64,000 nucleotides of DNA. It comes from KK5 sp034043675 (GTDB taxonomy: Bacteria > Pseudomonadota > Gammaproteobacteria > Burkholderiales > Burkholderiaceae_C). Of this stretch, positions 1-10,973 are shown piece by piece. Every line of letters begins with the position of its first letter. Position 1 is the stretch's first letter. The notes beneath the pieces were generated by a model that had not been told where the DNA came from, searched no databases, and saw only the letters and a program-made list of their open reading frames with translations. The stretch covers positions 186,001-250,000 of the forward strand of contig NZ_JAXCLA010000005.1 in assembly GCF_034043675.1 (NCBI RefSeq), written 5' to 3'. Position numbers and translations under genes: made by a program.

Positions 1-1574
1 CGATGATCGGCGTGGCCAACGGCCATTCGACGATCACGCCCTGCAACTCGGGCCTGCAGAAGCTCGCCGATGCCGCCGTGATCGGCCTGAAGGCCGCCGG
101 CGCCAACGCGCAGCTGTTCGGCACGCCGACCATTTCCGACGGCATGGCGATGGGCACCGAGGGCATGAAGTACAGCCTGGTTTCACGCGAAGTGATTTCC
201 GACTGCGTGGAGACCTGCGTCGGCGGCCAGTGGCTGGACGGCGTGATGGTGATCGGCGGCTGCGACAAGAACATGCCCGGCGGCATGATGGGCATGCTGC
301 GCGCCAACGTGCCGGCCATCTACATCTACGGTGGCACGATCAAGCCGGGCCACTACAAGGGTCAGGACCTGAACATCGTCAGCGTGTTCGAGGCCGTGGG
401 CCAGTTCAGCGCCGGCAATATGAGCGAAGAGGACTTCTGCCAGATCGAGAAACGCGCCATCCCCGGCAGCGGCTCCTGCGGCGGCATGTACACGGCCAAC
501 ACGATGAGCTCGGCCTTCGAAGCGCTGGGCATGAGCCTGCCCTACTCGTCGTCGATGTCCAACGTCGAAGACGAGGTCGTCGAGAACACCAAGCGCGCCG
601 CGGCCTACCTGGTCGAAGCCGTGAAGGCCGACCTCAAGCCGCGCGACATCGTCACCAAGAAGGCGATCGAGAACGCCGTGGCCGTCATCATGGCCACCGG
701 CGGCTCCACCAACGCGGTGCTGCACTTCCTCGCCATCGCCCACGCGGCCGAGGTCGAGTGGACCATCGACGACTTCGAGCGCATGCGCAAGAAGATCCCG
801 GTGCTGTGCGATCTGAAGCCCAGCGGCAAGTACCTGGCCGTGGACCTGCATAAGGCCGGCGGCATTCCCGCCGTGATGAAGACCCTGCTGAAGGCCGGCC
901 TGCTGCACGGCGACGCGATCACCATCACCGGCAAGACCGTGGCCGAGAACCTCGCCGAGATCCCTGACCTGCGCGCCGATCAGGACGTGATCCGCGACGC
1001 CAGCAACCCGATCTACGCCCAGGGCCACCTCGCCATCCTGCGCGGCAACCTCTCGCCCGAAGGCTGCGTGGCCAAGATCACCGGCCTGAAGAACCCCGTC
1101 ATCACCGGCCCCGCCCGCGTCTTCGACGACGAGCAGTCGGCCCTGGCCGCCATCATGGCCAAGCAGATCAAGGCCGGCGACGTGATGGTGCTCCGCTACC
1201 TCGGCCCCAAGGGCGGCCCCGGCATGCCCGAGATGCTGGCCCCCACCGGCGCGCTGATCGGCCAGGGCCTGGGCGAATCGGTCGGCCTGATCACCGACGG
1301 CCGCTTCTCCGGCGGCACCTGGGGCATGGTCGTCGGCCATGTCGCGCCGGAAGCCTACGAGGGCGGCAATATCGCGCTGATCCAGGAAGGCGACTCGATC
1401 ACGATCGATGCGCACAAGCTGCTGCTTGAGCTGAACGTCGGCGACGAGGAACTCGCGCGCCGCCGCGCCGCCTGGAAGCAGCCCGCACCGCGCTACACGC
1501 GCGGCGTGCTGGCCAAGTTCGCGAAGAGCGCTTCCAGCGCGAGTTCCGGCGCGGTGCTCGACAAGTTCGACTGA
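1..1574 (+). CDS. ilvD: Dihydroxy-acid dehydratase, 5'-truncated
   Basis: Dehydrates 2,3-dihydroxy-3-methyl acids to 2-keto acids in isoleucine, valine and pantothenate synthesis, using an Fe-S cluster in the cytosol. The reading frame is open to the window edge, and about 35 N-terminal residues are missing compared with the usual 555-560 aa. The ATG at base 3 is therefore internal, not the start. Family marks are TPCN near the visible N-terminus, the cluster cysteines in CDKNMPGG and GSGSCGGMYTANTM, and the C-terminal SGGTWGMVVGHVAPEA. The GTPTISDGMAMG segment fits the plant/cyanobacterial-type enzyme. A strong terminator follows directly. Identification is secure; only the start is unknown. 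Confidence 0.96.
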   Translation, partial: MIGVANGHSTITPCNSGLQKLADAAVIGLKAAGANAQLFGTPTISDGMAMGTEGMKYSLVSREVISDCVETCVGGQWLDGVMVIGGCDKNMPGGMMGMLRANVPAIYIYGGTIKPGHYKGQDLNIVSVFEAVGQFSAGNMSEEDFCQIEKRAIPGSGSCGGMYTANTMSSAFEALGMSLPYSSSMSNVEDEVVENTKRAAAYLVEAVKADLKPRDIVTKKAIENAVAVIMATGGSTNAVLHFLAIAHAAEVEWTIDDFERMRKKIPVLCDLKPSGKYLAVDLHKAGGIPAVMKTLLKAGLLHGDAITITGKTVAENLAEIPDLRADQDVIRDASNPIYAQGHLAILRGNLSPEGCVAKITGLKNPVITGPARVFDDEQSALAAIMAKQIKAGDVMVLRYLGPKGGPGMPEMLAPTGALIGQGLGESVGLITDGRFSGGTWGMVVGHVAPEAYEGGNIALIQEGDSITIDAHKLLLELNVGDEELARRRAAWKQPAPRYTRGVLAKFAKSASSASSGAVLDKFD

Positions 1575-1593
1575 GTCGACCGGCTCCGGAAAT

Positions 1594-1627
1594 CAGGCGG
1601 CGCTGATTTCAGCGCCGCCTGTCTTTT
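1594..1627 (+). terminator. Rho-independent terminator of ilvD
   Basis: A perfect 12-bp stem (CAGGCGGCGCTG / CAGCGCCGCCTG) with a 4-nt ATTT loop is followed by TCTTTTTC. It lies 19 bp after the ilvD stop. The stop codon of the convergent small gene falls across its loop and 3' arm. Confidence 0.9.
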
Positions 1628-1854
1628 TCGCCTTGGCCGAGGGCATTCATCGCCTTCTGCCGGCGGGCTTCCTTGCGTTCGTCCATCTTGTCCATCTCGC
1701 GCCGCTTCGTGTAGCCACTGGCATCGGCCCAGGCCCACCAAAGCACGGCGCCCGCGAACGGCGACAGCACCCACCACCAGGCCCATGCGGCCACCGGGCC
1801 GATGCCCAGCAGCTTCAGCAGGATCAGGAGCACTCCCAGGCCGACGAACCACAT
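1609..1854 (-). CDS. Small Trp-rich membrane protein (TIGR04438-like)
   Basis: An 81-residue protein starting MWFVGLGVLLILLKLLG. It has one hydrophobic segment at about residues 3-20, a second Trp-dense one at about 22-43 (AWAWWWVL, VLWWAWAD), and a charged tail rich in Arg, Lys and Glu. This matches the small Trp-rich proteins common in Burkholderiales; their function is unknown. The start at 1854 was chosen because GGAG lies just upstream; a longer frame upstream has no support. It probably sits in the inner membrane with its basic tail in the cytosol. The last codons and stop lie inside the ilvD terminator. Confidence 0.75.
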   Translation of the reverse strand: MWFVGLGVLLILLKLLGIGPVAAWAWWWVLSPFAGAVLWWAWADASGYTKRREMDKMDERKEARRQKAMNALGQGEKDRRR

Positions 1855-1916
1855 CTCTTCTTCTCCAGTGCAAAAGTCCCATGCGATAGCCGTCTGCAGA
1901 CGGCAAGGCCGAACAC

Positions 1917-1922
1917 TACAAT
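1917..1922 (+). promoter_or_regulatory. -10 element (TACAAT) of the cytochrome c gene
   Basis: TACAAT lies 41 bp before the cytochrome start, followed by AAAGGAAG as ribosome binding site. No good -35 was seen. The same ACAAT core recurs before many genes in this window. Confidence 0.45.
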
Positions 1923-1963
1923 GAATTCGTCTGCATGTCCGACGTCTCAATGGAAAGGAAGTC

Positions 1964-2284
1964 ATGAAATCCTCCCTGATCGCACTGGCCGCCGTCGCTG
2001 CTGCCTTTGCCCTCCCCGCCACCGCCTTCGCCGAGGGCACGGCCGACCTGGCGCAGAAGAAGAACTGCATGGCCTGCCACTCGATCGACAAGAAGATCGT
2101 CGGCCCGGCCTACAAGGATGTGGCGGCCAAGTACGCCAAGGACAAGGACGCCGTCAAGAAGCTGACCGAGAAGGTGCTCAAGGGCGGCTCCGGCGTCTGG
2201 GGTCCGGTGCCGATGCCGGCCAACACGCAGGTGAGCGAAGCCGAAGCCACCGAACTGGTCAAGTGGGTCCTGTCGCAGAAGTGA
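1964..2284 (+). CDS. Class I c-type cytochrome (c551/c552-like)
   Basis: A periplasmic single-haem electron carrier of 106 residues. Residues 1-23 are a signal peptide ending AFA, giving a mature protein of about 83 residues, the size of cytochrome c551. The haem site is C35-M-A-C38-H39, and Met84 in VPMPAN is the expected sixth ligand, so both axial ligands are present. The ribosome site AAAGGAAG lies just before ATG. It is transcribed alone between its own promoter and a strong terminator. In this family it would donate electrons to a terminal oxidase, nitrite reductase or peroxidase, but nothing nearby shows which. Confidence 0.9.
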   Translation: MKSSLIALAAVAAAFALPATAFAEGTADLAQKKNCMACHSIDKKIVGPAYKDVAAKYAKDKDAVKKLTEKVLKGGSGVWGPVPMPANTQVSEAEATELVKWVLSQK

Positions 2285-2309
2285 ACGTTCCCGCCTGACG
2301 CGAAGTAAG

Positions 2310-2341
2310 AAAAAAGCCCCGCACTGCGGGGCTTTTGTTTT
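2310..2341. terminator. Terminator between cytochrome c and acs
   Basis: GCCCCGC-act-GCGGGGC at 2316-2332 is flanked by an A-tract before and TTTTGTTTT after. It can serve both convergent genes. Confidence 0.88.
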
Positions 2342-2356
2342 GGTGCCGTCGCCGGC

Positions 2357-4318
<1,962 letters not shown>

Positions 4319-4386
4319 GATGCTTGTCTCCGGGGAATTGAATTCTCGAATTGCCGCGACTTTGCCGGCAGTCTCTGACGAAGGAC

Positions 4387-5814
4387 TTACTGCCCAGCGA
4401 TCTGCTCGGCGTACTCGTACAACGCGCCGAGGATGTCCTGGCCCCGCTCGTCCTCGTCGCCCAGTTGCTCGCCAAGCTCGTCGATGCGCTCCGTGTACGG
4501 ACCCACCGTCTGCTGCAGCCGCGCGGCGCAGTGCGCCTGCCAGCGCTCGCCTTCGGCTTCCGACAGGCTCGCCGGGAAGTTGCGCGCACGCCAGCGGAAG
4601 ACGAGCTCGTCCAGCCGCTCGTCGGCGAAGTTCAGCTTGCCCTCGCCGGCGCGCTGGGCCAGCTGCTCGGGCGAGCTCGCGCGCACGCGCTGCAGCGCGC
4701 GCTTGTCGTCGGCGCCGAGGAAGCCGCCGTACAGGTCTTCGTCCACATCGCCGGGTGGCAGCGGCTCGCGCTTGAACACCGCCGGCCACAGGCCGTCCAG
4801 CAGCTTGCTCTTCTCGGCCAGCAATCGCGCGTGGGCGAGGCCCTGCTCGATGTCCAGGCCCCACTTCTCGGCCATCGCGGGCGACAGCGTCTTCGGGTTG
4901 CCGATCACGATCGGCGACTTGTTGACGTGGATGGTCTTGATCGGCAGCCGGCTCGTGCCTTCCGGCAGGTCCTCCTGCTTGACGAACATGCGGGCGCGGA
5001 TCGCCTCGGCGTTCAGCTCCAGCAGCTCGCTCGGATCGGTGCCGAGGTCCCAGACGATCAGCTCGTTCTTGTTCGTCGGGTGGGGCGCCAGCGGCCAGAC
5101 GAAGCCGATGCAGCCGCGCTCCGGGCCGTACATGCCGCTCACATGCAGGAAGGGCTTGCCCACGCCGATCTCGGCCCACACGGCTTCCTTGCGGCGCAGC
5201 CGCAGGCAGAACTCGAACAGCTTGGGCTGCGCCGTCTTCAGCAGGCGCGCCAGGGCGATCGTCGCACGCACGTCGGACAGCGCATCGTGCGCGGCTTCGT
5301 GCGACAGACCGTTGGCCGCGGTCAGGTGCTCCAGCTTGAACGAAGGGCGGCCGTCCTCGTGCTTGGGCCAGTTGATGCCCTCCGGCCGCAGCGCGTACGC
5401 ACAGCGCACGACGTCGAGCAGGTCCCAGCGGCCGCAGTCGTTCTGCCATTCGCGCGCATACGGGTCCATCAGGTTGCGCCAGAACAGGTAGCGCGTGACT
5501 TCGTCGTCGAAGCGGATCGTGTTGTAACCGAGGCCGATGGTGCCGGGCCGGGCCAGCTCGGCCTCGATCAGATCGGCGAACTGGTGTTCGGGCACGCCCT
5601 GGGCCAGGCAGGTCTGCGGCAGGATGCCGGTCAGCAGGCAGGATTCAGGGTCGGGCAGGAAATCCGGCGCGGGCTGGCAATAGACCATCAGCGGCTCGCC
5701 GATCTCGTTCAGGTCCGCATCGGTGCGGATGCCGGCGAACTGGGCCGGCCGATTGCGGCGCGGCACGCGGCCGAAGGTCTCGTAGTCGTGCCAGTAGAAG
5801 GAAAAGTCGCTCAT
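4387..5814 (-). CDS. sbcB: Exodeoxyribonuclease I
   Basis: A 3'-5' single-strand DNA exonuclease of the DEDDh superfamily, working in recombination, mismatch repair and DNA-end trimming. It has 475 residues, as in E. coli ExoI. Catalytic acids D10 and E12 are in WHDYETFG, another acid is near D103 (RFDDE), and the DEDDh pair H176/D181 is in HDALSDV. The SH3-like and C-terminal helical regions follow. The start MSDFSFYW at 5814 has no Shine-Dalgarno, but a TATCGT hexamer sits exactly six bases before ATG, so a leaderless transcript is possible. It is divergent from mrcA, 56 bp away. Confidence 0.95.
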   Translation of the reverse strand: MSDFSFYWHDYETFGRVPRRNRPAQFAGIRTDADLNEIGEPLMVYCQPAPDFLPDPESCLLTGILPQTCLAQGVPEHQFADLIEAELARPGTIGLGYNTIRFDDEVTRYLFWRNLMDPYAREWQNDCGRWDLLDVVRCAYALRPEGINWPKHEDGRPSFKLEHLTAANGLSHEAAHDALSDVRATIALARLLKTAQPKLFEFCLRLRRKEAVWAEIGVGKPFLHVSGMYGPERGCIGFVWPLAPHPTNKNELIVWDLGTDPSELLELNAEAIRARMFVKQEDLPEGTSRLPIKTIHVNKSPIVIGNPKTLSPAMAEKWGLDIEQGLAHARLLAEKSKLLDGLWPAVFKREPLPPGDVDEDLYGGFLGADDKRALQRVRASSPEQLAQRAGEGKLNFADERLDELVFRWRARNFPASLSEAEGERWQAHCAARLQQTVGPYTERIDELGEQLGDEDERGQDILGALYEYAEQIAGQ

Positions 5815-5870
5815 GGCGGCACGATAGCAGGTGGTCATAATCGTCGGCTGCTTTCCCGCTCCCGTGCCCA

Positions 5871-8213
5871 ATGGAAAAACCGACCCCTGCCCAGCTGAAA
5901 CTCTTCGCCGCGATCCTCGCGGGCATGCTGGCCCTGCTGGTCCTGCTGGCCGCCATCGCCGCCGCGGTGGTCTACCCGAACCTGCCCGACATTTCCGAGC
6001 TGAAGGACTACCAGCCCAAGCAGCCGCTGCGCGTCTACACCGCCGACGAGGTGCAGATCGGCGAGTACGGTGCGGAGCGCCGCAACTTCCTGCCGCTCGA
6101 CCAGATCCCGAAGCTGATGCAGGACGCCCTGCTCGCCACCGAGGACGCCGACTTCTACGAGCACGGCGCCCTCAGCTACACCGGCATCGCCCGCGCGCTG
6201 CTGACCAATCTGCTGCACGGCAAGACCGTCGGCGGTGCCTCCACGATCACGCAGCAGCTTGCCCGCACCCTCTACCTGACGCGCAAGAAGGCCTACTCGC
6301 GCAAGTTCATCGAGATGCTGCTGTCGCGCAAGATCGAGAACGAGCTGTCGAAGAAGGAGATCCTCGAGATCTACATGAATCAGATCTACCTGGGGCAGAA
6401 GGCCTACGGCTTCGAGGGCGCCGCCAACACCTACTTCGGCAAGAGCCTGAAGGAGCTGTCGATCGCCGAGACGGCCATGCTGGCCGGCCTGCCGCAGAAC
6501 CCTGGCTACGCGAACCCGATCGTCAACTTCGACCGCGCCAAGCGCCGCCAGGGCGTCGTGCTCGACCGCATGCTGGCCACCGGCGTCATCACCGACAAGC
6601 AGGCCGAGGCCGCGCGCGACGAGAAGCTGCACATCCGCAGCGCGCAGGACGCCCGCATCCATGCCGAATACGCCGCCGAGATGGCTCGCCAACTGGTCTT
6701 CGCCAAGTTCGGCGAGGAGAGCTACACCCGCGGCCTGAAGGTCTACACCACGCTGGTCGCCACCGAGCAGCAGACGGCGTATCACGCGCTGCGCCGCAGC
6801 CTGATGGACTACGAGCGCCGCAAGCCCTATCGCGGCCCCGAAGGCTTCGTCGAGCTGCCTGAGCCGACGGCGGACAACGGTGCCGAGATCGACTCCGCCA
6901 TCGACGACGCGCTGAGCGACCACGCCGACAACGACGAACTGCGCTCCGCCGTCGTCACCGGGGTGTCGGCCGGCAAGGTGCAGGCCAGCCTGCAGGGCGG
7001 CGAAGACCTGACGATCACCGGCGACGGCCTGCGCGGCGCGCAGTCGGCGCTGTCGGACAAGGCCAAGGACGGCCAGCGCATCCGCCGCGGCTCGATCATC
7101 CGCGTGCTGCGCGGCGCGCCGACCAAGGCCGCGCCGGCCGGCGCCTGGGCCATCGTGCAGACGCCCGAGGCCGAGGGCGCCTTCGTCGCGATGGAGCCGG
7201 CCAGCGGCCGCGTCCATGCGCTGGTGGGCGGCTTCGATTTCTCGCGCAACCAGTTCAACCACGTCACGCAGGCCTGGCGCCAGCCCGGCTCAAGCTTCAA
7301 GCCCTTCGTCTACTCGGCGGCACTGGAAGCAGGCGTGACGCCGTCCACCATCGTCAACGACGCGCCGCTGACGATCGGCGACTGGTCGCCCAAGAATTAC
7401 GAGGGCACTTTCGACGGCCCAATGACCGTGCGCCAGGCCCTGGCCCATTCGAAGAACCTGGTGACGGTGCGGCTGATGCAGCTGATCGGCCCTACCCGTG
7501 CGCGCCAATGGGCGGCCAAGTTCGGCTTCGACATCGACAAGCAGCCGGACAACCTGACGCTCTCGCTGGGCTCGGGCTCGGTGACGCCGTTCCAGATGGT
7601 CAGCGCCTATTCGGTATTCGCCAACGGCGGCTACAAGGTCGCGCCGGTGGTCATCACGAAGATCGTCGACAGCCGCGGCGCCGTGCTGTTCGACGGCGCC
7701 ACGCCGGCCGCGCCGAGCGAGGACCAGCGCGCCATCCCCGAGCGCAACGCCTTCGTCATCAGCAGCCTGCTGCAGGAGGTGACGCGCAGCGGCACCGCCG
7801 CCGCCGCCCAGGCCCAGCTCGGCCGGCCCGACCTCTACGGCAAGACCGGCACCACCAACGACTCCGTGGACAACTGGTTCGCCGGCTTCCAGCCCGGCCT
7901 CGCGGTCGTCGTCTGGGTCGGCTACGACCAGCCGCGCGGCCTGGGCGCGCGCGAGACCGGCGGTGGCCTCTCGTTGCCCGTCTGGATCGACTACATGCGT
8001 GTGGCGCTGAAGGGACAACCGGTCAAGGAAATCGAACCGGTCGAAGGCGTTGTCCAGTCCAATGGCGACTGGGCCTTCGACGAGTACGCAGGCGACGCCG
8101 GCATCCGGACCGTGGGCATGGAGCCCGACCCGGCGGCGAGCGCGCCGGCCAATGATCCTTCCGGCGCCCTGCTGCCGGCGGCACCCGCATCGAAGCCTTC
8201 GTACCTGAACTAG
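5871..8213 (+). CDS. mrcA: Penicillin-binding protein 1A (bifunctional glycosyltransferase/transpeptidase)
   Basis: Polymerises and cross-links peptidoglycan at the outer face of the inner membrane. It has 780 residues: a short cytosolic tail, one membrane helix (about 9-34), a GT51 domain with catalytic Glu91 in ATEDADFYEHG, then a beta-rich linker and the transpeptidase. All three penicillin-binding motifs are intact: S474-S-F-K477, S527-K-N529 and K658-T-G660. The C-terminal tail is short and Ala/Pro-rich. Upstream CATAAT may be its -10 element. The first outer-membrane barrel gene follows 20 bp later, so co-transcription is likely. Confidence 0.96.
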   Translation: MEKPTPAQLKLFAAILAGMLALLVLLAAIAAAVVYPNLPDISELKDYQPKQPLRVYTADEVQIGEYGAERRNFLPLDQIPKLMQDALLATEDADFYEHGALSYTGIARALLTNLLHGKTVGGASTITQQLARTLYLTRKKAYSRKFIEMLLSRKIENELSKKEILEIYMNQIYLGQKAYGFEGAANTYFGKSLKELSIAETAMLAGLPQNPGYANPIVNFDRAKRRQGVVLDRMLATGVITDKQAEAARDEKLHIRSAQDARIHAEYAAEMARQLVFAKFGEESYTRGLKVYTTLVATEQQTAYHALRRSLMDYERRKPYRGPEGFVELPEPTADNGAEIDSAIDDALSDHADNDELRSAVVTGVSAGKVQASLQGGEDLTITGDGLRGAQSALSDKAKDGQRIRRGSIIRVLRGAPTKAAPAGAWAIVQTPEAEGAFVAMEPASGRVHALVGGFDFSRNQFNHVTQAWRQPGSSFKPFVYSAALEAGVTPSTIVNDAPLTIGDWSPKNYEGTFDGPMTVRQALAHSKNLVTVRLMQLIGPTRARQWAAKFGFDIDKQPDNLTLSLGSGSVTPFQMVSAYSVFANGGYKVAPVVITKIVDSRGAVLFDGATPAAPSEDQRAIPERNAFVISSLLQEVTRSGTAAAAQAQLGRPDLYGKTGTTNDSVDNWFAGFQPGLAVVVWVGYDQPRGLGARETGGGLSLPVWIDYMRVALKGQPVKEIEPVEGVVQSNGDWAFDEYAGDAGIRTVGMEPDPAASAPANDPSGALLPAAPASKPSYLN

Positions 8214-8233
8214 AACAGACGGAGACGGGAAGC

Positions 8234-9013
8234 ATGCGAAGACATCCTTGGGTGCCAGGCCTTGCCTTGATGCTGCTTCTCGGACTGGCCCGAGCCGAAG
8301 AGACGCTGACGACCGATCGCCCCGACTTCTCCGAATCGCCCGAGGTCGTCGGCCGCGGCCGTTTCCAGATCGAGACCAGCATCGCCTTCGAGCGCGACAA
8401 GCACGAGGGCACGCGCACCCGCAGCACGCCGACGCTGCTGCGCCTGGGCATCAACGACAGCTGGGAGTTGCGCCTGGAAACGGACGGCCTGCTGCGCCAG
8501 CGCGATACCGACACCGGCCGCACCGTCAGCGGCAGCGCCGATCCCTCGCTGGGCCTGAAGTGGCATATGCAGGATGGCGACGAAGACGACGGCGTACCCA
8601 GCATGGCCCTGCTCTTCCACGTCGATGCCGACACGGGCTCGCCGGCCTTCCGCGGCCGTGGCCTGCGGCCTTCGCTGCGCTGGGTGTCCGAGTGGGAGTT
8701 CGACGACGGCTGGTCGCTGGGCGTGATGCCCGGCATCGTCTACGACAAGAACCCCGACACCGACAAGCGCTTTGCCAGCGGCCTGCTGGCGCTGGCCCTG
8801 GGCAAGCAGCTGACGCCCAAGCTGAGCCTGGTGGCCGAGCTGGCCGCGCGGCGCGTGGCGGGCAAGCGCAACGGCGGCAATGAGTTCACTTTCGACCCGG
8901 CCGTCGCCTACCTGATCGGTGATCTTGCGCAGATCGACTTCGGCATCGACTTCGGCCTGAACCGCAATGCGCCGGATACGACGGTGGCGCTGGGCCTGTC
9001 CATCAAGTTCTGA
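8234..9013 (+). CDS. Outer-membrane barrel protein, MetA-pathway/transporter-like, copy 1
   Basis: A 259-residue exported protein with a signal peptide ending ARA at about residue 21. The mature chain begins EETLTTDRPDFSESPEVVGRG and alternates polar and hydrophobic residues, ending IKF, as an outer-membrane beta-barrel does. The DRPDFSESPEVV start is typical of the 'putative MetA-pathway of phenol degradation' (PF13557) family, now generally called transporter-like. The substrate is unknown and there are no aromatic degradation genes nearby. The ribosome site GGAGACGGGAAGC is good. A paralogue follows 8 bp later. Confidence 0.75.
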   Translation: MRRHPWVPGLALMLLLGLARAEETLTTDRPDFSESPEVVGRGRFQIETSIAFERDKHEGTRTRSTPTLLRLGINDSWELRLETDGLLRQRDTDTGRTVSGSADPSLGLKWHMQDGDEDDGVPSMALLFHVDADTGSPAFRGRGLRPSLRWVSEWEFDDGWSLGVMPGIVYDKNPDTDKRFASGLLALALGKQLTPKLSLVAELAARRVAGKRNGGNEFTFDPAVAYLIGDLAQIDFGIDFGLNRNAPDTTVALGLSIKF

Positions 9014-9021
9014 GGCTCGCC

Positions 9022-9780
9022 ATGTTTCGAACCCTGACCGCCGCGCTGATCCTCAGCGCCGTCGCCGCAGCCGCTCACGCGGACGACGACGCCATCTCGC
9101 CCGACCGGCCCAACATCGCCAACAGCCCGGATGTGGTCGGCCGCGGCACCGCGCAGATCGAGACCGGCCTGGCCGGCACCAGCGACTCCGGTGCCCACGC
9201 GCTGGGCCTGCCCTGGCTGCTGCGCGTCGGCCTGTCCGATACGCTGGAGTTGCGCCTGGACAGCGGCGGCTACCAGCGCGTGCGCCAGGACGGCGTCACG
9301 GTCAAGGGCTGGAACGACGTGGGCCTGGGCTTCAAATGGCACCTCACCGATGGCGGCGGCGCCATGCCCGGCATCGGCCTGCTGGGCCATCTGAGCTTCG
9401 CCAGCGGCTCCACCGACCTGCGCGGCCAGGGCACGCGACCCGAGGTCGACCTCGCCCTGCACTGGGAGCTGGGCGCCGGCTACGACCTCAGCGTGATGCC
9501 CGGCATCTACCAGGACCGCAACGACGCCGGCCAGCGCTACACCGGCGGCGTGCTGGCGGCGAGCATCGGTAAGGACCTGTCCGAAGACACCAATGCCTTC
9601 CTCGAGGTCGCCGGCCAGCGCCTGGCCTCGGCCCGCAACGGCGGCCGGCTGGTGACGCTGGACACGGGGGTGACCCACCGGCTGAGCAAGGACATGCAGG
9701 TCGATGCCGCGCTGTTCCGCGGGCTCGACCGCGAGAGCCCCGACTGGCAGTGGACCGTCGGGCTCTCGCTGCGCTGGTAG
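9022..9780 (+). CDS. Outer-membrane barrel protein, copy 2 (paralogue)
   Basis: A 252-residue protein built like the preceding gene: a signal peptide to about residue 20 (AHA), then DDDAISPDRPNIANSPDVVG, matching the paralogue's DRPDFSESPEVVG. Several further blocks are shared (QIETGL, LLRVGLSDTLELRL, SVMPGIYQDRN, and a C-terminal aromatic RW after VGLSL). It is therefore a tandem duplication that has diverged widely. It probably forms a small barrel in the outer membrane; function unknown. It ends 4 bp from the convergent FabH-like gene with no terminator between them. Confidence 0.72.
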   Translation: MFRTLTAALILSAVAAAAHADDDAISPDRPNIANSPDVVGRGTAQIETGLAGTSDSGAHALGLPWLLRVGLSDTLELRLDSGGYQRVRQDGVTVKGWNDVGLGFKWHLTDGGGAMPGIGLLGHLSFASGSTDLRGQGTRPEVDLALHWELGAGYDLSVMPGIYQDRNDAGQRYTGGVLAASIGKDLSEDTNAFLEVAGQRLASARNGGRLVTLDTGVTHRLSKDMQVDAALFRGLDRESPDWQWTVGLSLRW

Positions 9781-9784
9781 GCGC

Positions 9785-10906
9785 TTAGAGCTTACGGACG
9801 ACGATGCTGCCGACCGAGTAGCCGGCGCCGAACGAGCAGATCACGCCCAGGTCGCCGGCCACCAGGCCGCCGCGATGTTCGTGGAACGCGATGATCGAGC
9901 CGGCCGAGGCCGTGTTGGCGTAGGTATCCAGGATCAGCGGCGCCAAGTCGGGGCCGACTTCACCGCCGACCAGCTTCTTGATCACGAGCTGGTTCATGCC
10001 CAGGTTGGCCTGGTGCAGCCAGTAACGGCGAACTTCAGCGGGCTGCTTGTCCAGCGCGGCCAGATGGCCTTCGATGTGGGCGGCGGCAATCGGCACCACC
10101 TCCTTGAACACTTTGCGGCCTTCCTGGCGGAACAGCTTGTCGCGAGCGTCGGGGTCGCTGTCCTCGGCCTTGTTGAGGAAGCCGAAGTTGTTGCGGATGT
10201 TGTTCGAGAACTGCGTGGCCAGCTTCGTGCCCAGCACTTCCCACTGCTCGCTGGACGTCGCGGTTTCAGCGCGTTCCAGCACCATCGCCGTGCAGACGTC
10301 GCCGAAGATGAAGTGGCAGTCGCGATCCTTCCAGGCCAGGTGGGCGGAGGTGATCTCGGGGTTGACCATCAGCACGCACTTCGCGGTGCCGGCCTTCAGC
10401 GCGTTGACCGCCTGCTCGATCGCGAAGGTGGCGGCCGAGCAGGCCACGTTCATGTCGAAGCCGTAGCCGCCGGCGCCCAGCGCCTGCTGGATCTCGATGG
10501 CCATGGCCGGGTAGGCGCGCTGCATGTTGGCGCTGGAGCAGATGACGAAGTCCACGTCCTCGGGCTTCTTGTTCGCGGCGGCCAGCGCTTTCTTCGCCGC
10601 ATCGACGGCGATCTCGGCCATCAGCGAGAGCTGGTCGTCGGCGCGCTCCTCGAAGTGTGGGTACATGCGCTGCGGGTCGAGCACGCCCTGCTCCTCGATC
10701 ACGTAGCGCTGCTTGATGCCGGAGGCTTTCTCGATGAATTCGACGCTGGAGTGCGTCAGCGCGACGGCCGTACCGTCGGCGATCTGCGCGGCGTTCTTCT
10801 CGTTCTGGAGATCGGCGTACTGGTTGAAGGCCTCGACCAGTTCGGCGTTGGTGATGATGTGCGGAGGCTGGTACAGGCCAGTGCCGCTGATGACGATGGT
10901 GCTCAT
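9785..10906 (-). CDS. Beta-ketoacyl-ACP synthase III (FabH-like)
   Basis: A thiolase-fold condensing enzyme expected to join an acyl-CoA to malonyl-ACP, starting fatty acid or related acyl chains. It has 373 residues, about 50 more than E. coli FabH; the extra length lies mainly near residues 25-85, as in the longer FabH2-type proteins. The catalytic triad is visible: Cys156 in NVACSAATF, His in WLHQANLGMN and Asn in YANTASAGS. No other fatty-acid genes adjoin, so a specialised primer substrate is possible. A TAAACT hexamer eight bases before ATG could be its -10; no Shine-Dalgarno is seen. Confidence 0.85.
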   Translation of the reverse strand: MSTIVISGTGLYQPPHIITNAELVEAFNQYADLQNEKNAAQIADGTAVALTHSSVEFIEKASGIKQRYVIEEQGVLDPQRMYPHFEERADDQLSLMAEIAVDAAKKALAAANKKPEDVDFVICSSANMQRAYPAMAIEIQQALGAGGYGFDMNVACSAATFAIEQAVNALKAGTAKCVLMVNPEITSAHLAWKDRDCHFIFGDVCTAMVLERAETATSSEQWEVLGTKLATQFSNNIRNNFGFLNKAEDSDPDARDKLFRQEGRKVFKEVVPIAAAHIEGHLAALDKQPAEVRRYWLHQANLGMNQLVIKKLVGGEVGPDLAPLILDTYANTASAGSIIAFHEHRGGLVAGDLGVICSFGAGYSVGSIVVRKL

Positions 10907-10973
10907 GGGCGGGGAGTTTAGCGAGTCGCACCAGCGTGAAGCAGCCCCGGCTGCACTGCCCCGGGAAAGTGCG

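Noticed and set aside
183..1415. 410-aa open frame opposite ilvD, and similar long opposite-strand frames (5835-7262, 15585-16916, 17055-18275, 23327-24997, 31112-33838, 33670-35541, 51857-53692, 56200-57762)
   Set aside because: All lie exactly antisense to well-identified genes, have Arg/His/Gly/Ala-rich low-information translations, and are expected in GC-rich DNA.
4319..5449. N-terminal extension of acs that would give a 1030-aa fusion protein
   Set aside because: The extension is an out-of-frame shadow of sbcB. A good ribosome site precedes the normal acs start at 4318.
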